Below, one piece after another: positions 16,069 to 24,033 of a stretch of DNA of 41,412 bases. Source of the DNA: Roseateles_C aquae (GTDB taxonomy: Bacteria > Pseudomonadota > Gammaproteobacteria > Burkholderiales > Burkholderiaceae_C); the NCBI RefSeq assembly GCF_032337115.1, contig NZ_JAVXZY010000015.1, positions 1-41,412 of the forward strand. Direction: 5' to 3'. The notes under the pieces are model-generated. The model did not search any database. It was not told where the DNA came from and saw nothing but the letters and a program-made list of their open reading frames with translations. The translations under genes were made by a program, and so were the position numbers. How positions within the stretch are numbered: the first letter of the stretch is position 1; every line of letters begins with the position of its first letter.

Positions 16069-16340
16069 AGGGAAGGTCTGCATAAGTCGGCGTGGGCCGT
16101 GGCAAGCACCGGCCAAGGCCTGCCTAGGCGCGAGCCGCAGCTCAGGCTGGTGGCCTGCGCAAGGCTCGCAACACCGGCAGGGTTTGGCTGGTGCTTGCCC
16201 TGCGGGTTGGGAGAAATGGGGCCCCCACGGGCGTTGCGCTGCTCGGCTGTCGGGCCACCAGCCCGACCTTCGCAGCGCGCCTACGTGGCCGCCCCAGTTC
16301 TCCCAACCACGGCCCACGCCGACTTATGCAGACCTTCCCT
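16069..16340. mobile_element. MITE-like element with 34-bp perfect inverted repeats
   Basis: The ends, 16069-16102 and 16307-16340, are perfect reverse complements over 34 bases and start with GGGAAGGTCTGCATAAGTC. The element is 272 bp and has no transposase gene. The outer bases fit IS5-type ends (GGAAGG...). CTAG, the preferred IS5-group target, flanks the left end and CTGG the right, a near match. Internal pairings include 16101-16110 with 16190-16199, 16205-16222 with 16291-16308, and 16145-16155 with 16253-16263, so it can fold in alternative ways. It is best explained as a miniature element mobilised by a transposase encoded elsewhere; the IS5 relation is inference. Confidence 0.8.
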
Positions 16341-16376
16341 GGGTCGGAGTGATCCACTCTTCAGCAGGTATCCATC

Positions 16377-16589
16377 ATGTTTTGCAGCAGTTCAGTGTCG
16401 CTTCATCTCCTGCGCGGTGCCGCCGCCTTGGGTTTGATGTTCGCGGCCATTTACCTGGGCAGCCATGGCGTCTTTTGGTCTGCGCTTGCGGGCGTTGGCG
16501 CCGTCGTGCTGCTGCGCGGTTGCCCCATGTGCTGGTTGATGGGCCTGTTTGAAACGGTCGCCCAAGGGCGCGGTCGCGAGGCCGGCTAG
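16377..16589 (+). CDS. DUF2892-like small membrane protein
   Basis: A 70-residue protein with two hydrophobic segments (about 8-28 and 31-48) and a CPMCWLMGLFE motif matching the CPAC region of the DUF2892 protein at 14909. It is a second, divergent YgaP-type membrane protein in the same sigma-factor cluster, now separated from it by the 272-bp inverted-repeat element ending 36 bases upstream. An AGCAGG sequence before the ATG at 16377 may serve as ribosome binding site. Function is unknown. Confidence 0.75.
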   Translation: MFCSSSVSLHLLRGAAALGLMFAAIYLGSHGVFWSALAGVGAVVLLRGCPMCWLMGLFETVAQGRGREAG

Positions 16590-16717
16590 CCCACGGCGCG
16601 TCGCCCGCCGAGGCAGCTCATGCCGACGCTTGGGCGCTGCGTCGCTCTGTCTCGGCCTGGACGCCTGCGCCTGGCGACACTGCCCAGCCCTTCCCCTTGA
16701 AACCGACTCTCACCAAG

Positions 16718-17881
16718 ATGAAAAACCTAACGAGCATGACCCTGGCCGCGCGTGCTGCCCTCCTGTGTGTGGGAATGGCGACGACCACGGTTTGGGCTGG
16801 CGAAGTGGCCGCCGAGACTGCAAAGTCCGCTGCTTCCGCCCAGCCTGCCGCTCCCTCCCTGGACGCCTCACTGCAGGCCGCCATGGCGGAATACCAGCTG
16901 CCCGCCATGGGCGCGGTGCTGATACGCAAGGGGCTGGTGAGCGAGCTTGCCGTGCTGGGCCGGCGCGCCAGCGGCTCGGCCGATCCGGTGCAGATCGACG
17001 ATGTCTGGCACCTCGGATCCAATGGCAAGGCCATGACCGCGGTGATGGTCGCACGCCTGGTCGAACGCGGCCTGCTGTCCTGGGAAGCGCCACTGAGCCA
17101 GCTGCTGCCAGAGTTGGCCGCCGAGATGCAGGCGGGCTACCGGGAGGCGACCTTGCGCGATCTGTTCGCCCATCAGTCCGGCCTGCAGCCGAATATCGAC
17201 GAGTCCTGGGAGGCGGCATTCCAGAAAGACACCCGCAGCCTGCATGAGCAGCGCCTGGCTTTTGCGCGCCTCGCCCTGGCCCAGGCGCCGGCCTTTGCCC
17301 GCGGCAGCGCCGATGGCTACTCCAACAACGGCGTGCTGATCGCCGGCCTGGTGGCCGAGCGTGCCAGCGGCCTGCCCTATGAGACGCTGATGCGTGGCGA
17401 GGTCTTTGAGCCGCTGGGTCTGGCCAGCGCCGGCTTTGGCGCCACGCACCGCGGCCAGCCTCTGGGGCACAAGGCCGGTGCGCCGGTCGAGGGCGCCTTG
17501 GCGGATAACCCGGCCGTGCTGGCGCCGGCCGGCGGCATCCATATGTCGCTTCAGGACTGGGCCCGCTTTGCGATCGACCAGATGGCCGGCGAGCAGGGCC
17601 GGGGCCGGCTGCTGAAGGCCGAGAGCTATCGCCTGCTGCACCAGCCGGCCCGCGAGGGCGGAAAGTTCGCGCTCGGCTGGCGGGTGCAAAGCAGCATGGC
17701 GGGCGTGAATGCGCGCCACCTGGCCCACACCGGCAGCAACGAGCGTTGGTTTGCGCTGATCGCGATGCGCCCCGACAGCGAAGACGCGGTGCTGGTGAGC
17801 TGCAATGCCGGTGAGGACATGAAGGCCGACAAGGCGGTGCGCGAGGTGGCGGTGCGCCTGCTCAAGGGCATGGCGCCCTGA
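16718..17881 (+). CDS. Exported serine hydrolase, beta-lactamase/EstB type
   Basis: A 387-residue protein with a signal peptide (ending near VWAG), then a class C beta-lactamase/DD-peptidase fold. The three active-site motifs are visible: SNGK (Ser101 and Lys104), YSN (Tyr201-Asn203) and HTG (about 337-339) in place of KTG. Family members are esterases, D-aminopeptidases or penicillin-binding proteins; HTG instead of KTG argues against classic antibiotic resistance. It probably acts in the periplasm. The ATG at 16718 is chosen; an in-frame TTG lies at 16697. The 3' end overlaps the convergent GNAT gene by 20 bases. Confidence 0.9.
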   Translation: MKNLTSMTLAARAALLCVGMATTTVWAGEVAAETAKSAASAQPAAPSLDASLQAAMAEYQLPAMGAVLIRKGLVSELAVLGRRASGSADPVQIDDVWHLGSNGKAMTAVMVARLVERGLLSWEAPLSQLLPELAAEMQAGYREATLRDLFAHQSGLQPNIDESWEAAFQKDTRSLHEQRLAFARLALAQAPAFARGSADGYSNNGVLIAGLVAERASGLPYETLMRGEVFEPLGLASAGFGATHRGQPLGHKAGAPVEGALADNPAVLAPAGGIHMSLQDWARFAIDQMAGEQGRGRLLKAESYRLLHQPAREGGKFALGWRVQSSMAGVNARHLAHTGSNERWFALIAMRPDSEDAVLVSCNAGEDMKADKAVREVAVRLLKGMAP

Positions 17882-18923
17882 GCAGCTTGAAGTAGAGCGC
17901 CGTCGGGTGCAGCGTGCCGTGCGGGCTGCGCGCAAAGTCCGGGATGTTGCCGGCGTGCTGCCAGCCCAGATGACGGTAGACCTGCTCGGCCTTGGAGCCG
18001 CTCTCGGTATCCAGCACCAGCAGGCTGATGCCTTGTGCGGCGGCGAAGCGCTCGGCCTCGGCCATCAGCAGCGAGGCCAGGCCGCGGCCGCGTGCGCGGC
18101 TGTGCACGAAGAGCTTCTGGATCTCGCCGCGATGGCGGCCATTGGGCTTGCCACAGCGATCGAGCTGCACCGTTCCCAGCAGTGCCTGGCCCTCGCGCAG
18201 CAGCCAGAGCTGATGCTGGCTGCCCAGCGAAGCGGCCACGCCCTGCCAATAACGATCCGCCTCGGCGTCCGCCAGCGGGTGCATGAAGCCGATGGAGGCG
18301 CCGTGGGCCACGCTGTCGATCAGCAAGTCGGACAAGGCCGCACGCGTTGCGTCGTCGATTGTCGTCAACTGCTCGATCTCCATCTCGCTGGCGGCACGCG
18401 GCAGCGCCTTGCCCAGGCAGATGGCGTCGGCACGCTGCGCATAGCTGCCGAAATTGGCGATCTCGGCAAAGCCGTGGCGGCGGTAGAAGGCCACGGCGCG
18501 CAGATTGATGCGCCGCGTTTCCAACCACAGTTCGCGGTGGCCCAGCCGGCTGGCCAGTGCCTCCATATGGCGCAGCAGGGCGCCGCCCACGCCGGCCGTG
18601 CCAGGGCGGGCAAACATCCGCTTCAGCTCGACGATGCCCTCTGCGCCCCCATCAGCGCTGGCGTCAGCGGCGGCGAGGGGCCGCAGCGCCGCACAGCCCA
18701 GCGGCTCGCCATCGTCGGCCAGGGCCAGCACAAAGGCGGCACCGGGCTGGCGCACCTGGGCGGGGTCGAAGCTGCTGCGGCCGCTGTCGCCGCTGATCTG
18801 CGTCAGCGCCTCGTTCAGCGACGCCATCAGCGCCAGTGCCCGCGGGTCCTCGGGGTCGACGCTGATCAGGCGCGCGGCGGTTTTTGCCGGCAAGTCCTGC
18901 GCGGCGAGCGGGTTCTGTGGCAT
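17862..18923 (-). CDS. Double GNAT-domain acetyltransferase
   Basis: A 353-residue protein with two GNAT folds in tandem. The first (about 20-175) has ELKRMFARPGTAGVGGALL as its acetyl-CoA loop and ends AVAFYRRHGF. The second (about 185-345) has EIQKLFVHSRARGRGLASLL and EQVYRHLGW. The second domain closely resembles the single-domain GNAT protein encoded at 19806-20417, sharing DLLIDSV and a GAS-GF-PL pattern, so one arose from the other by duplication. The substrate is unknown. It is divergent from a TetR gene 57 bases away and probably under its control. Confidence 0.9.
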   Translation of the reverse strand: MPQNPLAAQDLPAKTAARLISVDPEDPRALALMASLNEALTQISGDSGRSSFDPAQVRQPGAAFVLALADDGEPLGCAALRPLAAADASADGGAEGIVELKRMFARPGTAGVGGALLRHMEALASRLGHRELWLETRRINLRAVAFYRRHGFAEIANFGSYAQRADAICLGKALPRAASEMEIEQLTTIDDATRAALSDLLIDSVAHGASIGFMHPLADAEADRYWQGVAASLGSQHQLWLLREGQALLGTVQLDRCGKPNGRHRGEIQKLFVHSRARGRGLASLLMAEAERFAAAQGISLLVLDTESGSKAEQVYRHLGWQHAGNIPDFARSPHGTLHPTALYFKLLRAPCP

Positions 18924-18973
18924 GGTTGGGGCTGCAGCAGATTGCTGGTCAAAAAATTAACAACGATCAAATA

Positions 18974-18988
18974 CTAACCAATGGTTAG
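18974..18988. promoter_or_regulatory. Palindrome over the TetR start codon, likely operator
   Basis: CTAACC-AAT-GGTTAG, with perfect 6-base arms, sits in the short AT-rich gap between the divergent GNAT and TetR genes. The TetR start codon ATG (18981-18983) lies inside it. Binding there would block both the regulator's own gene and the divergent GNAT gene. Operator function is inferred from position and symmetry. Confidence 0.65.
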
Positions 18989-19781
18989 CAAAAACACAAA
19001 TCCTTCGCCGCGGCCAACCGGACCCAAGGGCTTGCACCGCAGCAGCGGCGTGGTGGCCGAGGAGGCCGCTGGCCCGGCTGCCAAGCCGACGGCCAAGCCG
19101 GTGCCGCGCACCCGGCAAAAGCTCAGCAAGCCCGAAGGGCCGCTGAAAAAACGCCAGGCGGCGGCCGAGGCGGGCGGCAAGGCGGTGGCGGCCCCCAGCG
19201 TGTCGCAGCTGCGCCGGGCGGCGCACAAGGCCTCGCTGGAAGAGGGCATCCTGGCGGTGGCGCGGCAGATGCTGGTGGAGCAGGGGCCTGAGGCCTTGAC
19301 CCTGCGCGAGGTGGCGGCGGCGGTGGGCTATTCGCACGCCACGCTGTATGCCTTCTTCGCCGACAAGAATGCGCTGCTGGCCCGCTTGGGCGCCGACGCC
19401 AGGCTGGCCCTGGAGGACACGCTGGCCGCCCAGAGCGCCTCGATGACGCCGGATGCCGCCGAGCGGCGCGACCCGCTGCTGCCGCTGGGCCGGGTGCTGG
19501 CCGCCTATGTGCGCTGGGCCCAGGCCCATGCTCATCTGTTTCGCCTGCTGGCCGCTGGCGACGAGTTGCAGCAGCTGATGCCGCCGCTGCTGGCCGAGCG
19601 GCTGGCCGCCGTGCCGCTGGCGCCGCGCTGGCGTGATCCGGGCCTGCTGGCGCAGACGCTCTGGGCTGCCGCCCACGGCGTGGCCTTGCTGGCGCTGCAG
19701 CAGCCGGGGCTGAGCGATCTCGATGCGCGGATTGACGCCTTGCTGGCGCTGTGCCGGGCCGGTGTCAGCCAGGCCGAGTGA
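18981..19781 (+). CDS. TetR-family regulator with long basic N-terminal tail
   Basis: A 266-residue regulator. The helix-turn-helix lies late (about 85-130): ILAVARQMLVEQGPEALTLR, then VAAAVGYSHATLYAFFADK, the TetR signature. The ligand-binding helical domain follows, with LAAYVRWAQAHAHLFRLL as in TetR_C_33-type members. The first 75 residues form an unusual disordered Lys/Ala/Pro-rich tail with many basic residues, which may add non-specific DNA contact. It sits between two related GNAT genes and carries a palindrome at its own start. The effector is unknown. Confidence 0.88.
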   Translation: MVSKNTNPSPRPTGPKGLHRSSGVVAEEAAGPAAKPTAKPVPRTRQKLSKPEGPLKKRQAAAEAGGKAVAAPSVSQLRRAAHKASLEEGILAVARQMLVEQGPEALTLREVAAAVGYSHATLYAFFADKNALLARLGADARLALEDTLAAQSASMTPDAAERRDPLLPLGRVLAAYVRWAQAHAHLFRLLAAGDELQQLMPPLLAERLAAVPLAPRWRDPGLLAQTLWAAAHGVALLALQQPGLSDLDARIDALLALCRAGVSQAE

Positions 19782-19805
19782 GGGACTGCGGCTGCCGGAA
19801 TTCCA

Positions 19806-20417
19806 TCAGCCCAGCTGCTTGTACATCAGCACGGTGTCGTGCAGCCGGCCTTCGGCGCAGGCGCCATAGCCGGGGATCTCGCCGGCACGTTGCCAGCCCA
19901 GGTGCTGATAGACGGCTTCGGCCTGCGAATCGGCCGGCACATCGAGCACCAGCAGCTTGCGTGCATGCTTGAGCGCGGCGCACTCCAGGCTGGCGATCAG
20001 TTGGCTGGCGATGCCGCGGCCGCGCTCCTGGCTGTGCACCATCAGGCGTTGCACCTCACCGCGGTGGTGCGCATTGCCCTGTGTTGGCAAGGCCAGCTGA
20101 ACCGCGCCATGCAAGGGGCCGTGGCCATCGCCTTCGCAGGCAATCCACAGGCTGTGCTGCTGGCCGAGCCGGGCGTAGACGCTGTGCCAGTAGTCCAGCG
20201 CCGCATAGCGCGACAGCGGGGCCAGAAAGCCCAGCGAAGCGCCCTGGTGGACGCTGTCGATTAGCAGATCGGCCAGCGCCGGCAGCCATTGCAGATCCCG
20301 GGAGCTCAGCTGGCGCACCTGCACCGGCGGGCGCACGCCGCTGGGCAGCGCGTCCTGGGCGGCCGCGCCGCGGGCGAACAGGTGGTGCAGGCTGGTGGGG
20401 CTTGTAAGGGCTTGCAT
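19806..20417 (-). CDS. GNAT-family acetyltransferase
   Basis: A 203-residue single GNAT protein. Residues about 35-200 carry the fold, with LMVHSQERGRGIASQLIA as acetyl-CoA-binding motif A and AVYQHLGW as motif B. It resembles the second half of the double GNAT protein at 17862-18923, including the shared DLLIDSV, GAS-GF and PL residues and the RGEVQ/RGEIQ stretch. Acetylation of a small amine, possibly a xenobiotic as in aminoglycoside or tabtoxin-type GNATs, is plausible but unproven. GGGAG precedes the ATG at 20417. It converges on the TetR gene with a 24-base gap. Confidence 0.88.
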   Translation of the reverse strand: MQALTSPTSLHHLFARGAAAQDALPSGVRPPVQVRQLSSRDLQWLPALADLLIDSVHQGASLGFLAPLSRYAALDYWHSVYARLGQQHSLWIACEGDGHGPLHGAVQLALPTQGNAHHRGEVQRLMVHSQERGRGIASQLIASLECAALKHARKLLVLDVPADSQAEAVYQHLGWQRAGEIPGYGACAEGRLHDTVLMYKQLG

Positions 20418-20495
20418 GATCGGGCTCCCGGCTCAGGTGAATCTGCCGCCTTGTGGACGGCTCCTGAGAAACCCTGATGCAAGCGGCGTGCCAGC

Positions 20496-20783
20496 TCAAT
20501 CGCGCCGCCGACGCAGGCGGGTGACAAGGCCCCACACCAGATAGAGCAGCAGACTCGGGGCGGCACAGATGAAGGCGGCCAGAGCGGCATCGATACCAGA
20601 CTGCAGCAGCGCGGCCAGCGGGATCAGCACACTGGTCGCCGAAATCGCGGCGGCCAGCAGGGCGCTTGCGCGCTGATCGGCCCAGCAGGAGGCGGCGCGC
20701 AAGGCCCAGCACCAGGGGCCGAGCAGGGCCCAGATCAGCAAGATCGGCAGCAGTGCAAAGGGGAACCAGCCAATCCCCATCAT
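20496..20783 (-). CDS. Small integral membrane protein
   Basis: A 95-residue hydrophobic protein with about three membrane segments (about 5-28, 40-60, 65-88) and a basic C-terminal RLRRRRD tail that should stay cytoplasmic. Two adjacent ATG codons (20783 and 20780) are possible starts. It is the last gene of the minus-strand operon that begins with a glycosyltransferase, ten bases after the preceding membrane-protein gene. I do not recognise a family. Confidence 0.6.
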   Translation of the reverse strand: MMGIGWFPFALLPILLIWALLGPWCWALRAASCWADQRASALLAAAISATSVLIPLAALLQSGIDAALAAFICAAPSLLLYLVWGLVTRLRRRRD

Positions 20784-20793
20784 TGCGGGCTTT

Positions 20794-21225
20794 CTAGGCG
20801 GCCAGTTGGTAGCCCAGCGCCAGCGCCCCGAGCAGGCCCAGCAAGACCACGGCACCCAGCCGGTGTTGCCAGCGATCCAGCGCGGCAAAGCCAACGCTAT
20901 CGCCGCGCTCGGCGCACTGCAGGCGGCGCCACACCAGCACGACGCAGACCAGATTGGCCAGCACGGCCACCGCGGCCATGCCGAGTTTGAGCGCCAGCAC
21001 CGTGCTGCCGCTGGCCTGGTGCAGCAGCAGCCAACCGCTGAGCACAACGCCGCTGAAAGCCGGGATCTCAACGAACAAGTCAACGCGCCAGTGCAGTCGG
21101 GCCAGCCAGAGTTCGGCCGCCGGCCCACGCCCCAGCAGGGCGCGCTCGAACAGGGCCTCGGTCAACACACATCCCAGCCAGAGCCCGATCAGCAGCAGAT
21201 GGGTGAGCAGCGTCAGACGATTCAT
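20794..21225 (-). CDS. Integral membrane protein, four helices
   Basis: A 143-residue protein with about four membrane helices (about 3-22, 52-72, 77-98, 120-140). The first is HLLLIGLWLGCVLTEALFE, a pattern like the first helix of CopD/DUF4149-type haem or copper-related membrane proteins, but I would not assign it. Its ATG overlaps the stop of the preceding hydrolase gene as ATGA, so it is translationally coupled in the operon. Function is unknown. Confidence 0.7.
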   Translation of the reverse strand: MNRLTLLTHLLLIGLWLGCVLTEALFERALLGRGPAAELWLARLHWRVDLFVEIPAFSGVVLSGWLLLHQASGSTVLALKLGMAAVAVLANLVCVVLVWRRLQCAERGDSVGFAALDRWQHRLGAVVLLGLLGALALGYQLAA

Positions 21226-22094
21226 GAGGCCTCCACCTCAAACAGGAATTCACGGCACCGCTGGGCCACCTCGGCGGCGGCTTCGACCATGGGCACATGG
21301 CCCTGCTGAGGCAGCACGGTGATGCGGCTGTTGGCGATGCCGCTGGCCAGTGTGGCGGCGTCAGCGACGTGGACGACGCGATCCAGCTCGCCCCAGAGTA
21401 GCAGCGTTGGCGCCTTGACCTGGCCGAGCAGGGCGCGTTGATCCTGGTCGCGCGCCAGGTCGCGCAGCAGCTTGCGCTCGGTCGTGCGGCGTGGCTGCTT
21501 CTGTGCCAACAGCCAGCGCTGCACAAAGCCGGGCAAGTAGGGCGGCTTGGCCATGCCCCAGGCCAGCATGGCGCGATAGTCCGGCAGGCTGTCGACCTCG
21601 ACCATCGGATGCGGGTGGCCGCGCTCGACGTGGCGGCGCAGCTCGCTTGGCTGCGTCTCGGCGCCCGCGCTGCTGATCAGGGTCAAGGAGCGCACCAGCG
21701 CCGGCCGCAGTGCCGCGAGGCGGATGGCGATCGCGCCGCCCATCGAATGCGCGATCAGATGGACATGCCGAACTGCCAGGCTGTCGAGCCAATCGAGCAT
21801 GCGCTCGGTCTGCGCGCTGATGCCCAGGTCGGCGTCAGGCGGCACCGTGCTCTCCCCATGCCCGGGCAAGTCGGGCACCAGCACGGGTCCGCGCCAGCGC
21901 AGGGCTGCCAGCCAGGCCAGCCAGCTGCTGTGGTCGGCGCAGGCCCCATGCAGCAGCAGCAGGGGCGTGCCCTCGCGGCCTTCACCGGCTGAGTGATAGA
22001 CCAGCCGGCCCCAGGGTAGCGTCTGCAAGCGCTGGTTCAGCCCGGCGCGGCGGCGTGCGGCGCGGAGTGCCTGGCGCATCAGCCAATCTCTCAT
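21222..22094 (-). CDS. Alpha/beta-fold hydrolase
   Basis: A 290-residue protein with the complete alpha/beta-hydrolase catalytic set: HGACADHSSW oxyanion loop (about 48-57), AHSMGG nucleophile elbow with the serine near residue 117, LLLWGELDRVV for the acid and GHVPMVE for the histidine. The overall plan fits the MhpC/DhaA-like esterase and C-C hydrolase group. Substrate is unknown; its coupling to a glycosyltransferase and a TetR gene suggests processing of a glycosylated or acylated molecule. Start and stop both overlap neighbouring genes by four bases. Confidence 0.9.
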   Translation of the reverse strand: MRDWLMRQALRAARRRAGLNQRLQTLPWGRLVYHSAGEGREGTPLLLLHGACADHSSWLAWLAALRWRGPVLVPDLPGHGESTVPPDADLGISAQTERMLDWLDSLAVRHVHLIAHSMGGAIAIRLAALRPALVRSLTLISSAGAETQPSELRRHVERGHPHPMVEVDSLPDYRAMLAWGMAKPPYLPGFVQRWLLAQKQPRRTTERKLLRDLARDQDQRALLGQVKAPTLLLWGELDRVVHVADAATLASGIANSRITVLPQQGHVPMVEAAAEVAQRCREFLFEVEAS

Positions 22095-22726
22095 GGCCCG
22101 TTCTCGCCCGGCCGGACGCTGGCGGCCAGCGCCAGTGCAAACATCTGGCCATTGAAGCGGGCCAGACGATCGAGAAAGGCATCGTCCATGGTCCGTTCCA
22201 TCTGGGCTTCGAGGTTGTCGCGCAGCAGCATCGGCATCATTGCCAGGCTGGTGAAGGACAGGCGCAGCACGTCGGCGTCCAGCTCTGGGTCGAGCAGGCC
22301 GGCCTGCTGCATGTCCTGCAGGCGCTGCGCACCGCGCTGCTGGCCGCGCTCCAGCAACTGCTGGACAAAGCGCCGGCCGGGCCCGGCGTTCAGTGCGACG
22401 ACCTTGAACAGCAGCTTGGGCAGCTCCGGCGTCGCCGCCATCGTGCGGTAGTAGACGCGCAGGTAGTTGATATAGCCTTCCGGGCCGTTCAGTGACAGCT
22501 GATCCAGCGCGTCGAGGATGGGCTGCAGCGCCTGGCGGATCATCTCTTCGTACAGGCCTTCCTTGCTGCCAAAGTAGTAGCGGATCATCGCCGTGTTGAC
22601 CTGGGCAGCATCGGCAATCCGGCGGGTGCTGACGGCGTGGTATTCGTCGGCCAGGAAAAACTCTTTGGCGGCCTGCAGCAGGCGCTCGGCGACGCTGTCG
22701 GTGGCGGCGGTGCTGGCAGCGGTCAT
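22091..22726 (-). CDS. TetR-family regulator
   Basis: A 211-residue regulator. The helix-turn-helix is at about 15-60, with LLQAAKEFFLADEYHAVSTR, IADAAQVNTAMIRYYFGSK and EGLYEEMI following. The C-terminal domain (about 80-200) belongs to a TetR_C type with LRVYYRTMAATPELPKLLF, as in the CerR/YbiH-like group. It lies inside the operon, its ATG overlapping the glycosyltransferase stop and its stop overlapping the hydrolase start, so it probably regulates its own operon. The effector is unknown. Confidence 0.9.
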   Translation of the reverse strand: MTAASTAATDSVAERLLQAAKEFFLADEYHAVSTRRIADAAQVNTAMIRYYFGSKEGLYEEMIRQALQPILDALDQLSLNGPEGYINYLRVYYRTMAATPELPKLLFKVVALNAGPGRRFVQQLLERGQQRGAQRLQDMQQAGLLDPELDADVLRLSFTSLAMMPMLLRDNLEAQMERTMDDAFLDRLARFNGQMFALALAASVRPGENGP

Positions 22727-24033
22727 GGCGTTGGCGTCCGTTTGAAGCCCTGGCCGGCCGAGCCCATGGCCGCCAGCTGTGCTTCCATGCGCTCGCACAG
22801 CAGCTGCGGCGCCTGGCATTGCGCGAAGTGCGCTGCGGCGCGGGCGCAGTGCTGGGGCACCGCGGGGTCCTCCAGCAAATCCCGCAAGCGGCTTGCCAGC
22901 CGACGCGGATTCAAGCGCGTGGCCGGCAGCACTCGGGCCACGCCCAGCCGGGCCAGGCGCGCGCCATTGTCGAACTGGTCCCAGGCAAACGGGGTGATCA
23001 GCTGGGGAGTGCCCTGGCGCAACGCCTCGGCGCTGGTGCCGATACCGCCATGGTGAACGATGGCGTCCACCTGACCCAGCAGCTGGGCCAGCGGCACATA
23101 GGGCTGCCAGCAGGCCCAGTCAGGGAGCTGGGCTGGTAGTTGCTGCCGGTCCTGGCTGAGCAGCAAGGCGCGCCGGCCCAGCGCAGCGCAGGCGGCCAGC
23201 GCATGGGCAAAGAAGGCCTTGGCATGGCGATTGCCGGTGCCGGCGGTGAACAGCAAGGGCTTCGGTCCAGTGGCAAGAAAACGCGACAGTGCCGGCTCCA
23301 GCGGCTTGGCGGCGCTGGCTTCAAAGAGCTGAAAGTCACCACCGATGCGTGGCTGCGGCCAGTCCGGCGCATCGGCAGCGAACCAGGCCGGGAAAAGCAG
23401 CAGCGACAGGTCCGGCGCTTCAGCAATATGACCCAGGAAGGAGTTCACCGGGGCCAGGCCCTGCGCCGCGCGCAAGGGGTTGATCTGTGCCAGCGCCACC
23501 GGGTCGATCCAGCCGCGCTCGACAAAGCGCCAGTAGGCCCGCCGCCAGCTCATGGGCACCCAGCTTGGCACGGCCACCGGGCCGATGGTCAGCGGATCGG
23601 CGCAGCTCTTCAGGTTCGACGGCGCCAGATAGGCCGCCACCACGCGCTCGACCTGTCCGGCCGCTCTGGCCATCGCGGCGCCGGGAACAAGAAAGGGGTG
23701 GCTGATGACGATGTGGCGCCGCCGCGCGGGCAGGCCTCGAAAGAAAGCGGCCAGCTCGGTCAGCCCCTCGCGGTAGCCGCTGCCCATCAGCGCGGCGAAG
23801 GACTTGCGCGCGTCCCAGATGTCCGGGTTGCGCAGCAGGGCTTCGTAGTCCTCCTCACGCCCCAAGCCGACAAAGGGCAGGCCGAGCTGCGCCACGCGCG
23901 GGCCGTGGATGCTGTGGCTGAGCACGGTGACCGGCCTGCCCATCGCTTGCAGCGCTTGGGCAAGGCTGAGCATGGGATGGAGGTCGCCGGTGGTGCCCAC
24001 CGTGAGGATCAGGTAGTGCGGGGTCTCGGTCAT
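22723..24033 (-). CDS. GT1-family glycosyltransferase (UGT/RhlB-like)
   Basis: A 436-residue GT-B glycosyltransferase. The N-terminal LILTVGTTGDLHPMLSLAQAL contains the GTTGD acceptor-domain motif typical of lipid- and macrolide-type GT1 enzymes. The C-terminal donor site is HHGGIGTSAEALRQGTPQL followed by PFAWDQFDNGARL, matching the nucleotide-sugar signature of UGT/RhlB/MGT families. It would move a sugar from UDP- or dTDP-sugar to a hydrophobic acceptor; the acceptor cannot be read. It is the first gene of a tightly coupled operon with TetR, hydrolase and membrane-protein genes. The start is the ATG at 24033, where family similarity begins. Confidence 0.92.
   Translation of the reverse strand: MTETPHYLILTVGTTGDLHPMLSLAQALQAMGRPVTVLSHSIHGPRVAQLGLPFVGLGREEDYEALLRNPDIWDARKSFAALMGSGYREGLTELAAFFRGLPARRRHIVISHPFLVPGAAMARAAGQVERVVAAYLAPSNLKSCADPLTIGPVAVPSWVPMSWRRAYWRFVERGWIDPVALAQINPLRAAQGLAPVNSFLGHIAEAPDLSLLLFPAWFAADAPDWPQPRIGGDFQLFEASAAKPLEPALSRFLATGPKPLLFTAGTGNRHAKAFFAHALAACAALGRRALLLSQDRQQLPAQLPDWACWQPYVPLAQLLGQVDAIVHHGGIGTSAEALRQGTPQLITPFAWDQFDNGARLARLGVARVLPATRLNPRRLASRLRDLLEDPAVPQHCARAAAHFAQCQAPQLLCERMEAQLAAMGSAGQGFKRTPTP

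Noticed and set aside
15799..16317. 172-codon minus-strand frame through the gene-poor stretch and MITE-like element
   Set aside because: It reads across the element boundary and its composition matches the palindromic DNA; no family is recognised.
16718..17881. Antibiotic-resistance beta-lactamase
   Set aside because: The third motif is HTG rather than KTG and the layout fits EstB-like esterases and peptidases; resistance is not supported by the sequence.
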